Shown: positions 23,983-35,040 of the stretch, in pieces
Layout of the letters: every line of letters starts with the position of its first letter
How positions within the stretch are numbered: position 1 is the stretch's first letter
From: Osmia lignaria lignaria
Taxonomy: Eukaryota > Arthropoda > Insecta > Hymenoptera > Megachilidae
Direction of reading: 5' to 3'
NCBI RefSeq assembly: GCF_051020975.1
Contig: NC_135040.1
Coordinates: forward strand, 2,349,501-2,413,500
Length of the DNA stretch: 64,000 bases
Made by a program: the position numbers and the translations under genes
The notes under the pieces: generated by a model
Database searches by the model: none
Seen by the model: only the letters and a program-made list of their open reading frames with translations
What the model was told of the DNA's origin: nothing

Positions 23983-24560
23983 CAGTGTCGAGAAAAGCAG
24001 ACTTCTCTAGGGCCATTTTGCGTAGAAAGAAAAGGTCCTGTCACATAACTGGCAGGTGCGTTGATGTAGATACCCAACCTCGTTCCCGATTAAGTTGTGG
24101 TTAAAAGAAAGTTTCAGCGTGGTTTACATTGATGCACTACGTAAGTACAAGCTGCGTCAGTGGTCAAGAAGATAGGGATTTTAGTGGATATGGTATCACT
24201 ACGATTTTTTCCCCAGAGTCTTACACTACCTTGACAGCCCATAAACTGGGGGGTTGTTTGTGCGTCCATAATAGTACTTCCCTTCTAATGAATGAAAAAA
24301 GGCTTCCTTAGGAAAAATGGCGATAGACCATCCTTCCTTCCGTAATCTCTTCAATTCTTTGGTGCCAAAATTCCTGACCATTCTCGTAGATTTTCTCCTC
24401 TCCGGACTCCAACCTGTCTGTCTCTGAAAACGGTCCCGAAAAAAGTGACGACGTATGGGAAGAGGCCCCATATACATAGGTCTGTAGCCCCCACCACATG
24501 CATTTAAACATTCACGCGGGAAAATTTGAATCAATGTTTGCTTTATGAGTCGTACTTGCA
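23983..24560 (+). mobile_element. CAGTATCGAGCA-family element, copy with intact left end
   Basis: The left end CAGTGTCGAGAAAAGCAGAC follows TA (23981-23982) and is followed by TTCTCTAGGGCCATTTTGCG. Landmarks in the second half are CTTAGGAAAAATGGCGAT (near 24308), GACGACGTATGGGAAGAGG, ATACATAGGTCTGTAG and TTCACGCGGGAAAATTTGAA. The usual right end (CTCGATACTG) was not found, so the copy is truncated or diverged there. A 111-codon minus-strand ORF across it has no domain. Confidence 0.55.
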
Positions 24561-24932
24561 TTACATTTGATATATGTTATACTATATTATAATGATTTTC
24601 AACTATAAAATTAATTCTTGTTTACCATTATTAGAAAAAAAGATTGGAGTGTCGATATTTTCTTAATTATTCAGTAATTTCAATAACAAAATAGTAATAG
24701 ATTCGTGTAGAATGAAAAAGAAACATTTTAAAATGTAATTACGTAGATGCTGTTAGAAAACTATAGTTTCTTAATTCATTTTCTACTATAACAAGTGCAC
24801 CGTTATGCATTGCAATTTGTCCTGACCTAATTTAATTTCAAAGGACAGCAAATTGCTACTAGTTAATATTCCTCCTGAAAGCCGTACGTTCCTTCTAAAG
24901 CATATGTAAAACTAAGTTTCTTTCATTTATTT

Positions 24933-25010
24933 AGGTCATCCGGAAAGTTCATGCCGCCTTGACTTTGCCCCATATCTTTTGTAATTAAAAAAAAAGTCTC
25001 TACTTATTAT
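24933..25010 (+). mobile_element. Possible mariner end fragment
   Basis: TTAGGTCATCCGGAAAGTTC after TTTAT resembles mariner terminal repeats, which often contain an AGGT...AAAGTTC pattern. I found no partner end and no transposase in the following 500 bp, so this is at best a remnant. Confidence 0.3.
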
Positions 25011-25639
25011 TTCAAAAGTATTGCTCTATAAATTTCTTAAGAATGTCCATTATAAATATTTTTTTTGTCAAAGAATTTTATGAAATCTATAAACAAACCG
25101 CTTTCTCCAAGTCTCATAGGATATAGCATTTTTTCCATAAGAGCAATTAAGTTTTGACAATTTAATAAATAATATTGGGTCTTTTTCGAAACTATCGTAT
25201 AACGTAACTGAAATAAATTTGAACGGTGCCTATTTGGTTTTAAAAATAAATTTTGTCATTCTAACATTTTGAAGACGGAGCATTCTTAAGTTTTTACAGA
25301 GTATTATTAATTAAAAGTAAAAGAAGTACTAATTGCAACCTTCAAAATATATATTATAAATCTTTACTATCTGCACTCATAGCTATGGTTTGTATCAAGA
25401 GTATAACGCAATATGTAGGAAATTATAAATTACTATGACTATTATGTTTGGACACGCATATGCGTCGATCGTCCGCAAAGGGTTAATAATATTGGATCCT
25501 TTTCAAAATTACTATACGATATAACTGAAATAAATTATGCATGTGTTTATGACATTTGCGTTTATGACAAAAATCTCACAAATGCGTTAGTAAAAGTTTC
25601 ATTAAGAAAAAGTTAAAAATAAAAAAGTTTTATCGTTCA

Positions 25640-25910
25640 ATTAGTATTAGTTACACCTAGCGGCTCAGTTCACCTAGGGGGATCCCCCCAAGTGGAGGGG
25701 ATAGCGATGTTGCACTTATCCAAGCATTCTTTCGTTGCATTTATCCAGGTTTTACTGTATACAGTACTGAATACAAAAGATGTGTACGGACTCAGAATCG
25801 ACACCTCGCTTGGATAAATGAAACATTAAATGCCCAGAATCGACACCTCGCTTGGATAAAAGAAACCATAGGGTCCAAATCTCGGTTGCATTTATCCAAG
25901 TTTTACTGTA
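25640..25910. mobile_element. pogo-like repeat fragments with a 42-bp duplication
   Basis: CATTTATCCARGTTTTACTG ends twice against TA (ending near 25757 and at 25908). Read inverted this is CAGTAAAACYTGGATAAATG, a typical pogo/Tigger-type terminus. Between them CAGAATCGACACCTCGCTTG GATAAA occurs twice about 42 bp apart (near 25795 and 25838). The arrangement suggests partial elements or an internal duplication. Confidence 0.5.
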
Positions 25911-26043
25911 TTCAAACCGCATGCCGGGCGACCGCTTGCGAGAGCACTGTCACCGATCTCTCGCCGCCACCTAGCGGTCCCCGACCCGAACTAAAGGTAT
26001 CCGGGGAGACGAAACCCTCCCTCCTCCTCCACTAACGCCTACA
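25911..26043 (+). repeat. GC-rich dispersed repeat B, copy 1
   Basis: A block of about 133 bp runs from TTCAAACCGCATGCCGGGCG to CACTAACGCCTACA. It includes the strongly conserved CGCCGCCACCTAGCGGTCCC and a GGGGAGACGAAACCCTC segment. The second copy is at 50697-50833 in the same orientation. Both lie beside pogo-like repeat ends. GC content is far above the local average. Its origin is unknown. Confidence 0.7.
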
Positions 26044-26049
26044 ATACAC

Positions 26050-27400
26050 AGTATATTATTAAACTACTCGACGTGTCTGAACTAGGGTTAAGACCTTTTC
26101 TAAATATCAATTTCACAAGCCTTTCCACGAACGCACTCAGCGTTAATCATAGTGAGAGTAAAAGTAAGACAGTTCCTAATGCGTTTTGCACATATGGGCG
26201 CACGACGTTTGAAAAAATCTGCATGGAAGAATCGCGGCGGGTGGAAAGCAGGCAACGAGGAAAACGGGCGTTCAGGCTTTGACCGGTGAACCGCAGGTTA
26301 GCGCGTTATCGCGGCTGAGAATTCTTCGAGCTGTCTAACGACGCACACGTTTCACGCTGGTAGCAGGAACGCTCGCGTTCACACTGCACCGCGTATGATC
26401 CCGTAATGAAGAAATGCCGAGAATATAAGATCCAGTGTTTCCAGCTTCCTGACCACGTAGACCCGGCGGCTCTCTTGCATGCGTGAACCTGACGATTCTC
26501 TCTTCGAAACTCCGCAGGCCACCGTTTTTCACGGAGCTTTCCGTCTTCCTCCATGGAACCTACGCCACTATTCCAGCGTGTCGGTGCGCACCTATACAAT
26601 CGTAAACACCGCCCCGAGAGCCGATTCCTTTTTCCAACGGTTCCGTGTCGGTTCGTCGACGTTTTCTCGGTCGTTCGCCCTGGACCCAGCGGCAGGAAGA
26701 AAGTCAAGGAAACGGCGGAGGAAGACGAAGTAGAATGAGGGGAAAGAGACAAAGAAAAAGGGTTTCTTCCGACGGTGCTGTTTTAGAGTCAGCACGGCAC
26801 CCGGTCTCAACAAGCCGGCTATATGTGTGGAAGATTACCTTATTTGTTACGTCCTTCTAACAAACCACAAACATATAGCGCGCGAAGGGATGGTGCGGCA
26901 TTACGGGTGGAAAGGATACTCCTGGGAGGTTCGAGCGGAATTAGGGAAGCAGGATGAAACTGTTGGACGACTTACGCGAATTTCGTTCCGATAGAATTGC
27001 AGCAACACCAAGGTTGACGTTACTGGTACTACCTTTTTGCAGGTTCTCTTCTGGAGTGAAACAACACGTAAGGGAGGAAAGATCATGAAGAAAGAGGCTG
27101 GGGGGAAAAAGAGTAAAGGATCATCCTAGAATCGCTCGACGTGTCAAAGTGAATCTCTCGTCGTCCTGACCCGGGCAGAAGAGGGTTCCGGAACAATCGA
27201 TCTGTCTCCAGAGATCCATCCAGGAAATGAAATTTCTGGTCCGTCTTGCTAAGACCCGTTCAAACGGCTCGCGCATACTGCTTATCGATGCGATAAACCT
27301 GATTTCTATCCTTTTCATATTTATCTTGTCCACCTTCCTCCGTCGTTCACGGCCAACTAAACCGTTCCAGTTTCGTCGTTTCACGCTTAATCAATATTTG
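26050..27400. other. GC-richer island, no gene supported
   Basis: About 1.35 kb of near-50-percent GC. It holds a 148-codon minus-strand ORF (26306-26752), the longest in the window, but the opposite strand is also open over the same bases and the Arg/Ser-rich translation shows no domain. I treat it as a chance frame in CpG-rich sequence. It could be a regulatory region. Confidence 0.4.
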
Positions 27401-28459
27401 ATTGGAATAAAAATGTTTTATGAATTGCTTAATCGTGTGTGCTAAAGATTTAACTGGGCCGTTTATTTTAAAAGTAATATAAATCCATTTATAAAAAAAT
27501 TTGAAAAGACGAAAAGCTAACTTTCTGATTATAAACAATTTGTAATTGTTTTTATGCAAAAAATTATTTTTTTATGAAAGTGGATCATCAAAGCAATATT
27601 AACCGTTGGATGGCGGACAATGAAGAAAGCCCCAATCTTAATTTGTTCCAAATTATATTAATAAAATTTATTACTAAGATGGCGTTTTTGTTGTCAAACT
27701 TTGTATAATAATTACATCCTTTAGATAAAATTATTATTATTAATAGCTAAAACTATTATTTTGAATGACACATTTATTGATTTCAAAAATTGCAGTAATA
27801 TATGCGAAAAATTACCAAATTTTACTATTTTGCTTCAAGTCACCAAAGTATTGTTATCCCAGATTCGTTAAAAGTCTTTCCGTGCTCCAAATACAGCTCA
27901 AAGAGCTTACGTAATAAAGATTAAGGGTGAAACAATGCCCCCGAGTCCATGAGGTGTATATAATGTAGGGATTTCCAGGACAATTTCAATAAGTGTACTT
28001 GAACACCTTATCACCTTTGTTCGTTGGATTATTAATAGGGTTACATTAACTAGCACGATAACGAAATTCTGTTATAGGTCCGAGATAGCCAGCTTTGAGA
28101 ACTATCTTGTATCACAAAGATGAGCACCGAAGGGGTATCAAAATCGATGAAGGTGTTCGCCTATGTAAATATTGATGATACTCTGTAGAGTTCTCTGAAG
28201 GTGTCCATAGGAAAGGCATTTTGTTACTTGGTACTAGAGATAGTAGGTATACTCTGTTTAATATAAAAATGAAAAAAGTATTTATTATAAGGAGATACAT
28301 ATACGCTTGTAAGGTAGTGTGATAGGAATGATAATATTTTTCTTTAAAACAAGGATTATAATGTGTTATTTGATAATAATTCTAATTATTTTATAATTAT
28401 TGTCATCATATTTCTAATTAATCATATAGAAAAAACATAATTTGAACAAATATTAGTGT
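27401..28459. other. AT-rich stretch, nothing recognised
   Basis: No convincing ORF, repeat or structural RNA seen. Confidence 0.5.
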
Positions 28460-29088
28460 CTGTATTGAGCAGTATAGGTTTCTCTTGGGAAAATGGCGTT
28501 ACAGGGGAAGAAGGAAAGTTTCAAAAACTTAATTTTTACGATATTAATATTAAAGGAGATTTAGAAACAAAATAATATTGTTTTTAATAATTAAACATTA
28601 TAAAATTCAGCACGTAATTAAGAAATATGAAGAATAGCATTAATATCAATTCAAATTATCCCGCGCGAACGCTTATACGTAGGTGGTGGGGAGCATCAGA
28701 CCTATATATAGAGGACCTTCTCTTCTACCTCGTTATTCTACGCGGGGCCGCCAACGCGATGGGGCGGTTGCCAGTGGAAGGAGAAGCCTGCAGCGAGGAC
28801 CGCGTACCCTAAACCTGTCCAAGTAGGGGAATTCACTCCTGGAACACAGGTTTTGGGTCCCCTTCCAACGCTGCTCCTTCAAGCTCCATCTCTCCGAGGA
28901 GACAGTACCGCCGCTAGGAAAGACGGAGAGACGGTAGTCGGAACCGTCCCATCTTATTTGAAGGAGCAGCGTTGGAAGGGGACCCAAAACATGTGTTCCA
29001 GGAGTGGATTCCCCTACTTGGACAGGCCTGGCGTACCCGAAGAAATCGACAGGGAGGAGGGCATCGCGTTCTACAATGCTCGATACTA
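28460..29088 (-). mobile_element. CAGTATCGAGCA-family element split by a palindromic MITE
   Basis: The copy is in inverted orientation: CTTGGGAAAATGGCG with a following GGGGAAGAAGG segment, AATATTAAAGG, a GCACGTAATT block, TCCCGCGCGAACGCTTATAC, GACCTATATATAGAGG and TTATTCTACGCGGGGCCGCC, ending AATGCTCGATACTATA near 29088. A 221-bp MITE with a perfect 8-bp target duplication occupies 28810-29030. Without that insertion the copy is about 400 bp. ORFs of 60-133 codons across it come from the palindrome. Confidence 0.75.
28810..29030. mobile_element. Palindromic hAT-type MITE, copy 1 (221 bp)
   Basis: The right end GACAGGCCTG finishes at 29030. The left end is ACCTGTCCAAGTAGGGG with its first bases mutated (TAAACCTG instead of CAGGCCTG). 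The arms pair over about 70 bp. GCGTACCC flanks both sides exactly (28802-28809 and 29031-29038). An 8-bp duplication with a CAG-starting TIR indicates the hAT superfamily. Compared with copy 2 (57336-57574), about 23 bp of the left arm (ending GGTTCCGACTAC) are missing. Confidence 0.9.
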
Positions 29089-29128
29089 TACCTATGCATA
29101 TATAACGTTTCAACCATTTAAAAGTAGT

Positions 29129-29325
29129 GTCCACCGATCAGAAGAAGTTTTATGAGAATAACGCTATCTGAGTTGTCGCGCCCCACCTCAGCTCGCAGGT
29201 ACTTTCGGTCGTGATGTATGATTGGTCAAAGTGATCACATCTATTAATTAGGCTCGTGTAAAACTAAGAGTAGTATCCCTTCTTCCCCTCTTCCGTCCCA
29301 TGAGACATCTCGTCATCGGTGGACA
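29129..29325. mobile_element. Candidate MITE with TGTCCACCGAT inverted ends
   Basis: TGTCCACCGAT at 29129-29139 is matched by ATCGGTGGACA at 29315-29325. The continuation of the right end, read inverted, GACGAGATG, resembles the termini of the MITE at 8434-8679 (CACCGATGAGATG). No convincing target duplication is seen, so boundaries are uncertain. Confidence 0.45.
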
Positions 29326-30440
29326 AATCTAATACTTATCGTGCAAAAGAAATCTACAGGATCATAAATTAAAACTGAATGGAATCTGTGAAATTAACAT
29401 TAAAAGTAATTAGAAATTAAGATAAGATTATTATTCCCTAAACCAGGAGTAAAGTTATAAACCAATATGTTTTATTTTACAAGTATGTTAAATATTGATA
29501 ATTCAATTAGAATATTTTTGACTATTAAAAAAATTGAATTTTTAATGAATAATCAACAGAGTTAATATTCCGAATCAATTCACTTGATATAACTGTTTTT
29601 CTTGATTAAAACATCATAAATTAAACAGCAGTTGCACAGCAAAACTTAATAAAATATAAATTCACGACTATTAAAATATTATCAGATAGAAAGACTTAAA
29701 AATAATTGAAGACGTTAACTTTGACTGAGTTGTGAACTTTAAGCAAATTCCTGTTGATGAATGCGCCTGCGCTATTGGAAATTCGCTTTTAGAGCAGAGG
29801 GTGCCAGGAAATCGATGCACGTACAATCGAGCACCTACAATTAGATAAATGGAATGTCGCGTAATTAAACTCCAGTTATAATGTGTTCCATTACGTTTCG
29901 TTGCATTTAAAAATAAGATAGGTGTGCACTCCTACTAGTATTTTTAAATTCGTTTTCCATTAAGAATTCATAAATTATTATGAGTATTAGAATCACTAAA
30001 TGGGGTCTATAGAGAGAAGATATTTTAATTCACAAACATAAAATTGCAAACGCTACTAATCTTAAATAATAAATATTTTTATTAAAAACAATGTGGTCGA
30101 TTTTACTTAATCAATGTGTTCTATGTGTATATTTAAACTAAAAAATTATTATGTTAGTGAACTTTATGTTACTTCTTTTATTTGTAATCATAGTCTATTT
30201 TTTATTTTATTGTTTGTCCGAATTTGAAAACAGCGTTCGTTGTACCAGTTTTTGTTTTATCGTTCAGCTTGTTATTGAAAGATCACTGTTGCTGCAAAAG
30301 CTATCGTACCGGATTTTGAATGACGCGTATCAAACTTGGACAGTTACATTCCTGATTGAAAGATATCGTAACTGTATAAGGTACAAAATATAGAAAACGT
30401 ATCATTCAATATTGGTTAAAATTCAATTTTCTTCATTTAA
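29326..30440. other. AT-rich stretch, nothing recognised
   Basis: One 80-codon plus-strand ORF (30151-30393), rich in Leu/Phe/Ile at its start, lacks any recognisable family. No repeats recognised. Confidence 0.45.
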
Positions 30441-31134
30441 CCAATCCGTTAATTGTTCATATTTAGTATTTAGTATTTACCTTGGTATTCTCACTTCTTA
30501 CAAAAGGCCGCGAAGTGTCCCCCTTCGATTTTGATGAAACTTCGTACATTTGTTAAGCAGGTAAAAATAAGGGACACGTATTTTTTTATATCTGCTGAGA
30601 CGCGACTTTAAGGGGTGAAACCACCCCTCAAAGTTTCGACCTGAAACTGCTATCTCGAAAACCAAAGAAGATACGTGAAAACTTCTAATGGGCGGATTTA
30701 ATGGTTTTTTATATACAATAATATGGCGTTAACAGATTGTCGAAAATACCATTTGTTTATAACAGAAAAAATGTTTATAACATTATTTTACAACTTATTT
30801 AAATTTATGTAATGACAAAAAATGTAGAGCATTTTATTCCAAATCCATTGATATATATGTTTATGAAATTCCCTCCTACAGTTCCGCAGATTTTTATTAC
30901 TTATGACTACTTATTACTTATTACACTGAGTCAGCGCGTGATACTTTAATCGTATCTGACGTTATACACCGATGTTATTTATCCGTATAAGTGGAAAACA
31001 GCTATTTTTATAACATACAATGGTTAATTTTGTTAAATTTGTATCGCATGATATAAAATAATTAAAGCTATACATACTCCAGGGTGGATGTATGAAATTG
31101 ATAATTTTAATATGCTACAAGAAATTTGAATAAC

Positions 31135-31455
31135 TTAAGGAACATAGTCGTGACAAAAATGATACTCTTCTAATTGTTGATGTTGTTCCTCCTCATCAAT
31201 AAGGTCCATTTCCGTTTCTTTCAGCCACTTGAAATTTAGATAAGGATCTTCACTGTTTGCAAAGTCTTCTTCAATGTCTAAATATGTTTCTTGTTCTATG
31301 TCGAATGTTGGATCTTCCACATGTTGCACGATTATGTCATATAAAATGTCTTTTAACACTAACTCAGCACTGTTAATAGGCGTCGCTTTTTTATCCACAG
31401 AATTAAAAGCTATGGATAATAAAGTAAGCACATTTACCGGATTAATATAAACCAT
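31135..31455 (-). CDS. ORF in the fold-back element, acidic protein with a transposase-like C-terminal tail
   Basis: A 106-residue frame runs from ATG at 31455 to TAA at 31135. It is acidic in the middle (repeated Glu/Asp, for example IEEDFANSEDPYLNF) and ends YHFCHDYVP, inside the left inverted arm. The same ending, YHFCHNYVP, is encoded on the plus strand by the right arm. The N-terminal part does not match anything I recognise. I infer an internally deleted transposase-derived ORF: the acidic part may be an N-terminal region fused by deletion to the last codons. It is not expected to be catalytic, since no DDE-type domain fits in this length. Confidence 0.45.
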   Translation of the reverse strand: MVYINPVNVLTLLSIAFNSVDKKATPINSAELVLKDILYDIIVQHVEDPTFDIEQETYLDIEEDFANSEDPYLNFKWLKETEMDLIDEEEQHQQLEEYHFCHDYVP

Positions 31456-31782
31456 TGTGCAGAATAAATTTTGGCAATATCAAACTTCTATCCGTCTAAA
31501 CGTCTTGAATTCAAATACTGGACAAAGTAAAAAGTCACTGCATTCACCGATTTTATATACGTACTTTGGCTCATTGTTATACGATAAATCATGTGGTCGT
31601 AGCGCGATTGGTGAGAGTTCCGTATATAGATAACAAAAATTTATAAGACTATACGAGCAAAGATCACAAAGGTTACAAGATATTTTTATTTTTTAAGTAA
31701 ATGTTTTATAAACAATCGCTTTACTATTCCATTCGTTGAGTGGCTGTAGTGGACATATGGAAAAAGCTACATCAGATAATAA

Positions 31783-31917
31783 ACAATTAGAAGTATTGAC
31801 TATCAATCTGAAAATGAACCACATATAGCTATTATTACTTGTGGTCGGTGCCGAAAGCCTTTATGTTTGAAGCATTTCTTCGAAGAATATCATTTTTGTC
31901 ACAACTATGTTCCTTAA
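31783..31917 (+). pseudogene. C-terminal transposase fragment with a Cys/His cluster
   Basis: The plus-strand frame between stops at 31782 and 31915 ends with TCGRCRKPLCLKHFFEEYHF followed by CHNYVP. The pattern C-x2-C-[RK]-K-x-L-C-x2-K-H-x(n)-C matches the cysteine-rich C-terminal domain of piggyBac-type transposases (established family feature). The element ends and the lack of flanking TTAA do not fit piggyBac, so the assignment is tentative. The last codons lie in the right inverted arm. No start codon or catalytic region is present. Confidence 0.5.
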
Positions 31918-32700
31918 GTTATTCAAATTCCATGTAGCATATTAAAATTATCAATTTCATTAATCCACCCTGGAGTATGTATAGCTTTAATTATTTTATA
32001 TCATGCGATACAAATTTAACAAAATTAACCATTGTATGTTATAAAAATAGTTGTTTTCCACTTATGCGGATAAATAACATCAGTGTATAACGTCAGATAC
32101 GATTAAAGTATCACGCGCTGACTTAGCGGGCATACGCGCGAGTCATAAATAATAAAAATCTACGAAACTGTAGGAGGCAATTTCATAAACATATATATCA
32201 ATGGATTTGGAATAAAATGCTCTACATTTTTTGTCATTACATAAATTTAAATAAGTTGTAAAATAATGTTATAAAAATTTTTTTTGTTATAAACAAATGG
32301 TATTTTCGACAATCTGTTAACGCCATATCATTGTATATAAAAAACCATTAAATCCGCCCATTAGAAATTTTCACGTATCTTCTTTGGTTTTCGAGATAGC
32401 AGTTTCAGGTCGAAATTTTGAGGGATGGTTTCACCCCTTAAAGTCGCGTCTCAGCAGATATAAAAAAATACGTGTCCCTTATTTTTACCTGCTTAACAAA
32501 TGTACGAAGTTTCATCAAAATCGGAGGGGGACACTTCGCGGCCTTTCCTTGTTAGTCTTATACTAAATTTTATAATATTTAATAAACAAACATTTATTTT
32601 GTTTCTAAATCATTTGCAATATTAATATAGTGAAAATTGAGATTTTAAGAGTTCCCCTAGCTTCTCTAGGTAAGCCTGATTCGATCGCAAGTGCACCTAT

Positions 32701-34009
32701 ATTCATGTCATTCTGCGCTTTCATCTCTAATGTCGTACCATGTGCACATCGCGTGCTTCGCTCTAACTATATTATTCTTAAAAGTGAGTAAAGTCGTTCT
32801 ATTTAAACTCCTACTCCTTAACATGCCTTGCAATCTTATCCACTGGTATAATGTTAAAGAAAAAAGATATCATGACTACACTCTTCTGTAGCAGACTATA
32901 CATAACAAGATTTTTATCAGCCAAGTAGAGGTTAACAGAAGGGAAGAATCCATGGACCATGAAGGTGTGGGGCTCATTTTGAACGTTGTACGGATAACCG
33001 TGGGATTCGAGTCCTGAACAACGATTATCGCGGCACGGTTTCACGCCTCTCGCAAACGATCGTGGCTCGTTAGAAATCCGCAGTTGGCTTTATCCCTACG
33101 TGCGAATTTGCTGGATAAAGTGCGAACGTACTTTATAGCAGGGACATCGCCCCCCTTATTCTCTCTAACGCGTCTCTACGTGAACCGAGTATTAAACGAG
33201 ATTCGGTTATCATTCTTCGGGTAAGGACGAACAAACGAACGGCTACAACGTCACGGATTTACACGGCAGTTCCTCCGTCTCCCGTGGCAGTTCCATCAAA
33301 TATTGCGTCCCTCAGGAGAGGAGCGTGCAAGAAAGAACGTGCCAGCCAGGGACAGCGGATGAAAAAGCCTTGAAGGAGGTAGGAACTGGCGGGAAACTTG
33401 TCGGTAACTAGCGAAGCGAAGCTCTCGAATTTACGGCTTGTCGATGGGGAAAAAAAGGAACCGGTCGATGATCGATTTCCTCGTATGCACACGTCGAACC
33501 CAATTCCGTGTTCAGCTCGGGATAACTTGTGTACTTAGAAAGGCAAAAAGGGCGGACCTTGAAGAACGGGAATTTCTTGATGGAAAAAACTTAACACGGA
33601 CGTGTTTTGTCACCGTTCCGTGAAACCACGACTGACGTTAGTATACACTTACTCTTGGGTTATTTGTTAAACACAGCTCGGACTTGCTGCACTTTGTGTG
33701 TTTATTTGCAGTGTTAATAAATAAAATCATAGAGCATGGTGCGAGAAATAGTTCTGTCTATGATAGGTTCTAAATAAAATTAAGTTGGGAGTAATTACTC
33801 CAATGTGTTCTTGTCTGATCCCTCCATAGCGAATATGAAGTCCCTCAGAACCCAGCCTTAAACTTGAATATACGTGTATGAATAGGATAGAAGGAAAATG
33901 GTGATTGCTCAATTATGCACTAATCGTAAATATAGAATTTTCTTTTGATTATTATACATTAGTCTGTTGCACAGATGGTAAGGTGAAGTCAAGCAGGCTA
34001 GGCCTCTAA
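32701..34009. other. Non-coding stretch with a GC island at 33000-33640
   Basis: The island has overlapping short ORFs on both strands (61-77 codons), none with a domain. Nothing else recognised. Confidence 0.45.
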
Positions 34010-34115
34010 CTTATGAGGTACCTGGTTGGACAAAAATTACGCAGATACTCCGGTTATCCGTGAGATACTTGGTCAGATAAAAATTATCCGGGTACTCGGA
34101 TAAATTTTTTATTGT
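34010..34115 (+). repeat. Degenerate CGGGTACTCGG-type repeat fragment
   Basis: Two units of about 50 bp, each with a GTACCTGGTTGGACAAAAAT / ATACTTGGTCAGATAAAAAT block, are followed by a GATACTCCGG / GGTACTCGGAT block. This resembles the CGGGTACCCG family. No TIR seen. Confidence 0.4.
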
Positions 34116-35040
34116 GCTCCAAAATTAGTTTGCGTTTAAAAGTAACCAATTTTTATATCAAATATTCATTTGATATAAAATGAATATCGTTCCTTTGGTT
34201 TTAACCAGAGGTAGAAATGTTCGTACGATTTGAAACAACTTGTGCTCTCCAGTTTTAAAGGTTCAATAAATCTGTCTGATTGAATGGTAATCTAGCCACA
34301 TATCTGTAGGTATAACTTGGAAGAGTGGGAGACACAGATTGATGAAAATTTTTATTGAAATTTCATGTAAGGCTCTACCCATCCCTTCAACCCTACCCAT
34401 TTCTAACCTTAATCCCTTTTCACCCTGGAAAATTGAAACCATGAATTCCAAAATAGCACATACTTATTTTTTCATACTATTTGAGTTATTGTTGTAACTT
34501 TGTTTGAAGTGAAATTAATATTGCAATATAAATGATCATGTAGAGATTAGTGTTCTTAACAAATGTCTAAATTGATTTTTATTTTATTAGTTTAAATCCT
34601 TCTTTTTCTTTGAAATTTTTACACTTCTTTTTCACAAAATATGAATGAAATTTAAAATATAGTAACATCTAATATAATAGCAAAATTAAAAATTTCAATT
34701 CACCCAATTTTTTGTTTAAATATCTAATATTCTAATACATATACATGTACAAATTTTGTAGAAAAAGGATTCAATATTTTATTTAAAATAACTTGCAATA
34801 ATATCTCAATTCTTAATACGTATATCTTTATAATTAATACAGCTTTTGAAAATTTGCTTACACAGTAAAGATTATTATCATTGAAAAACACATAAACCTA
34901 TGTTTTGGATTTAAAATTTATACCTGAAAGTTTCTAAAATATTCAGTAAAAAAAATATACTTTGAGGGTTGTTTTCATCTCTTTAACATGGACAACTACC
35001 AATTTATATAAAAGTTGCTGTATGTTAATTGAACAATGTT
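34116..35040. other. AT-rich stretch downstream of the heat-shock-type promoter
   Basis: On the minus strand this would be the transcribed region of the promoter at 35041-35097. Minus-strand CAG|GTATAA (near 34930) and TTTTCCAG (near 34425) could serve as donor and acceptor. A 62-codon minus ORF (34263-34451) has no recognisable family. No clear product is encoded. Confidence 0.3.

Larger units (their letters stand above)
30503..32546. mobile_element. 2-kb fold-back DNA element with about 670-bp inverted arms
   Basis: The left arm, about 30503-31172, begins AAAGGCCGCGAAGTGTCCCC. It is repeated in inverted orientation at about 31878-32546 with only scattered changes and small indels. The spacer of about 705 bp carries a 106-codon ORF. 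Flanking heptamers CTTCTTA (30494-30500) and CTTGTTA (32548-32554) match at six of seven positions and may be the target duplication, but the exact ends are not certain. Arms this long and similar point to recent formation or gene conversion. The element lies inside an older repeat copy. Confidence 0.8.
30445..32700 (+). mobile_element. CAGTATCGAGCA-family copy interrupted by a fold-back element
   Basis: Left flank 30460-30500 (GTATTTACCTTGGTATTCTC) matches the family block seen near 6630 (ATATTTACTTTGGTTTTCGT). The right flank from about 32555 resumes the family with TATACTAAATTTTATAATAT, TTTCTAAATCATTTGCAATA and CCTAGCTTCTCTAGGTAAGC, ending like the copy at 6800 with a TTCGATCGCAAGTGCACC segment. 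I infer one family copy split by the 2-kb insertion at 30503-32546. Confidence 0.5.

Noticed and set aside
26306..26752. 148-codon minus-strand ORF, the longest in the window
   Set aside because: The opposite strand is also open over much of the same sequence, the translation is Arg/Ser-rich without any domain, and the region is GC-rich, so chance is the simpler explanation.
28733..29155. 133- and 100-codon ORFs on opposite strands
   Set aside because: They traverse the palindromic MITE; the inverted arms generate mirror-image frames.
33000..33030. tRNA-like GGGATTCGAGTCC motif
   Set aside because: Resembles a T-loop but no D-loop, anticodon stem or acceptor pairing could be built around it.
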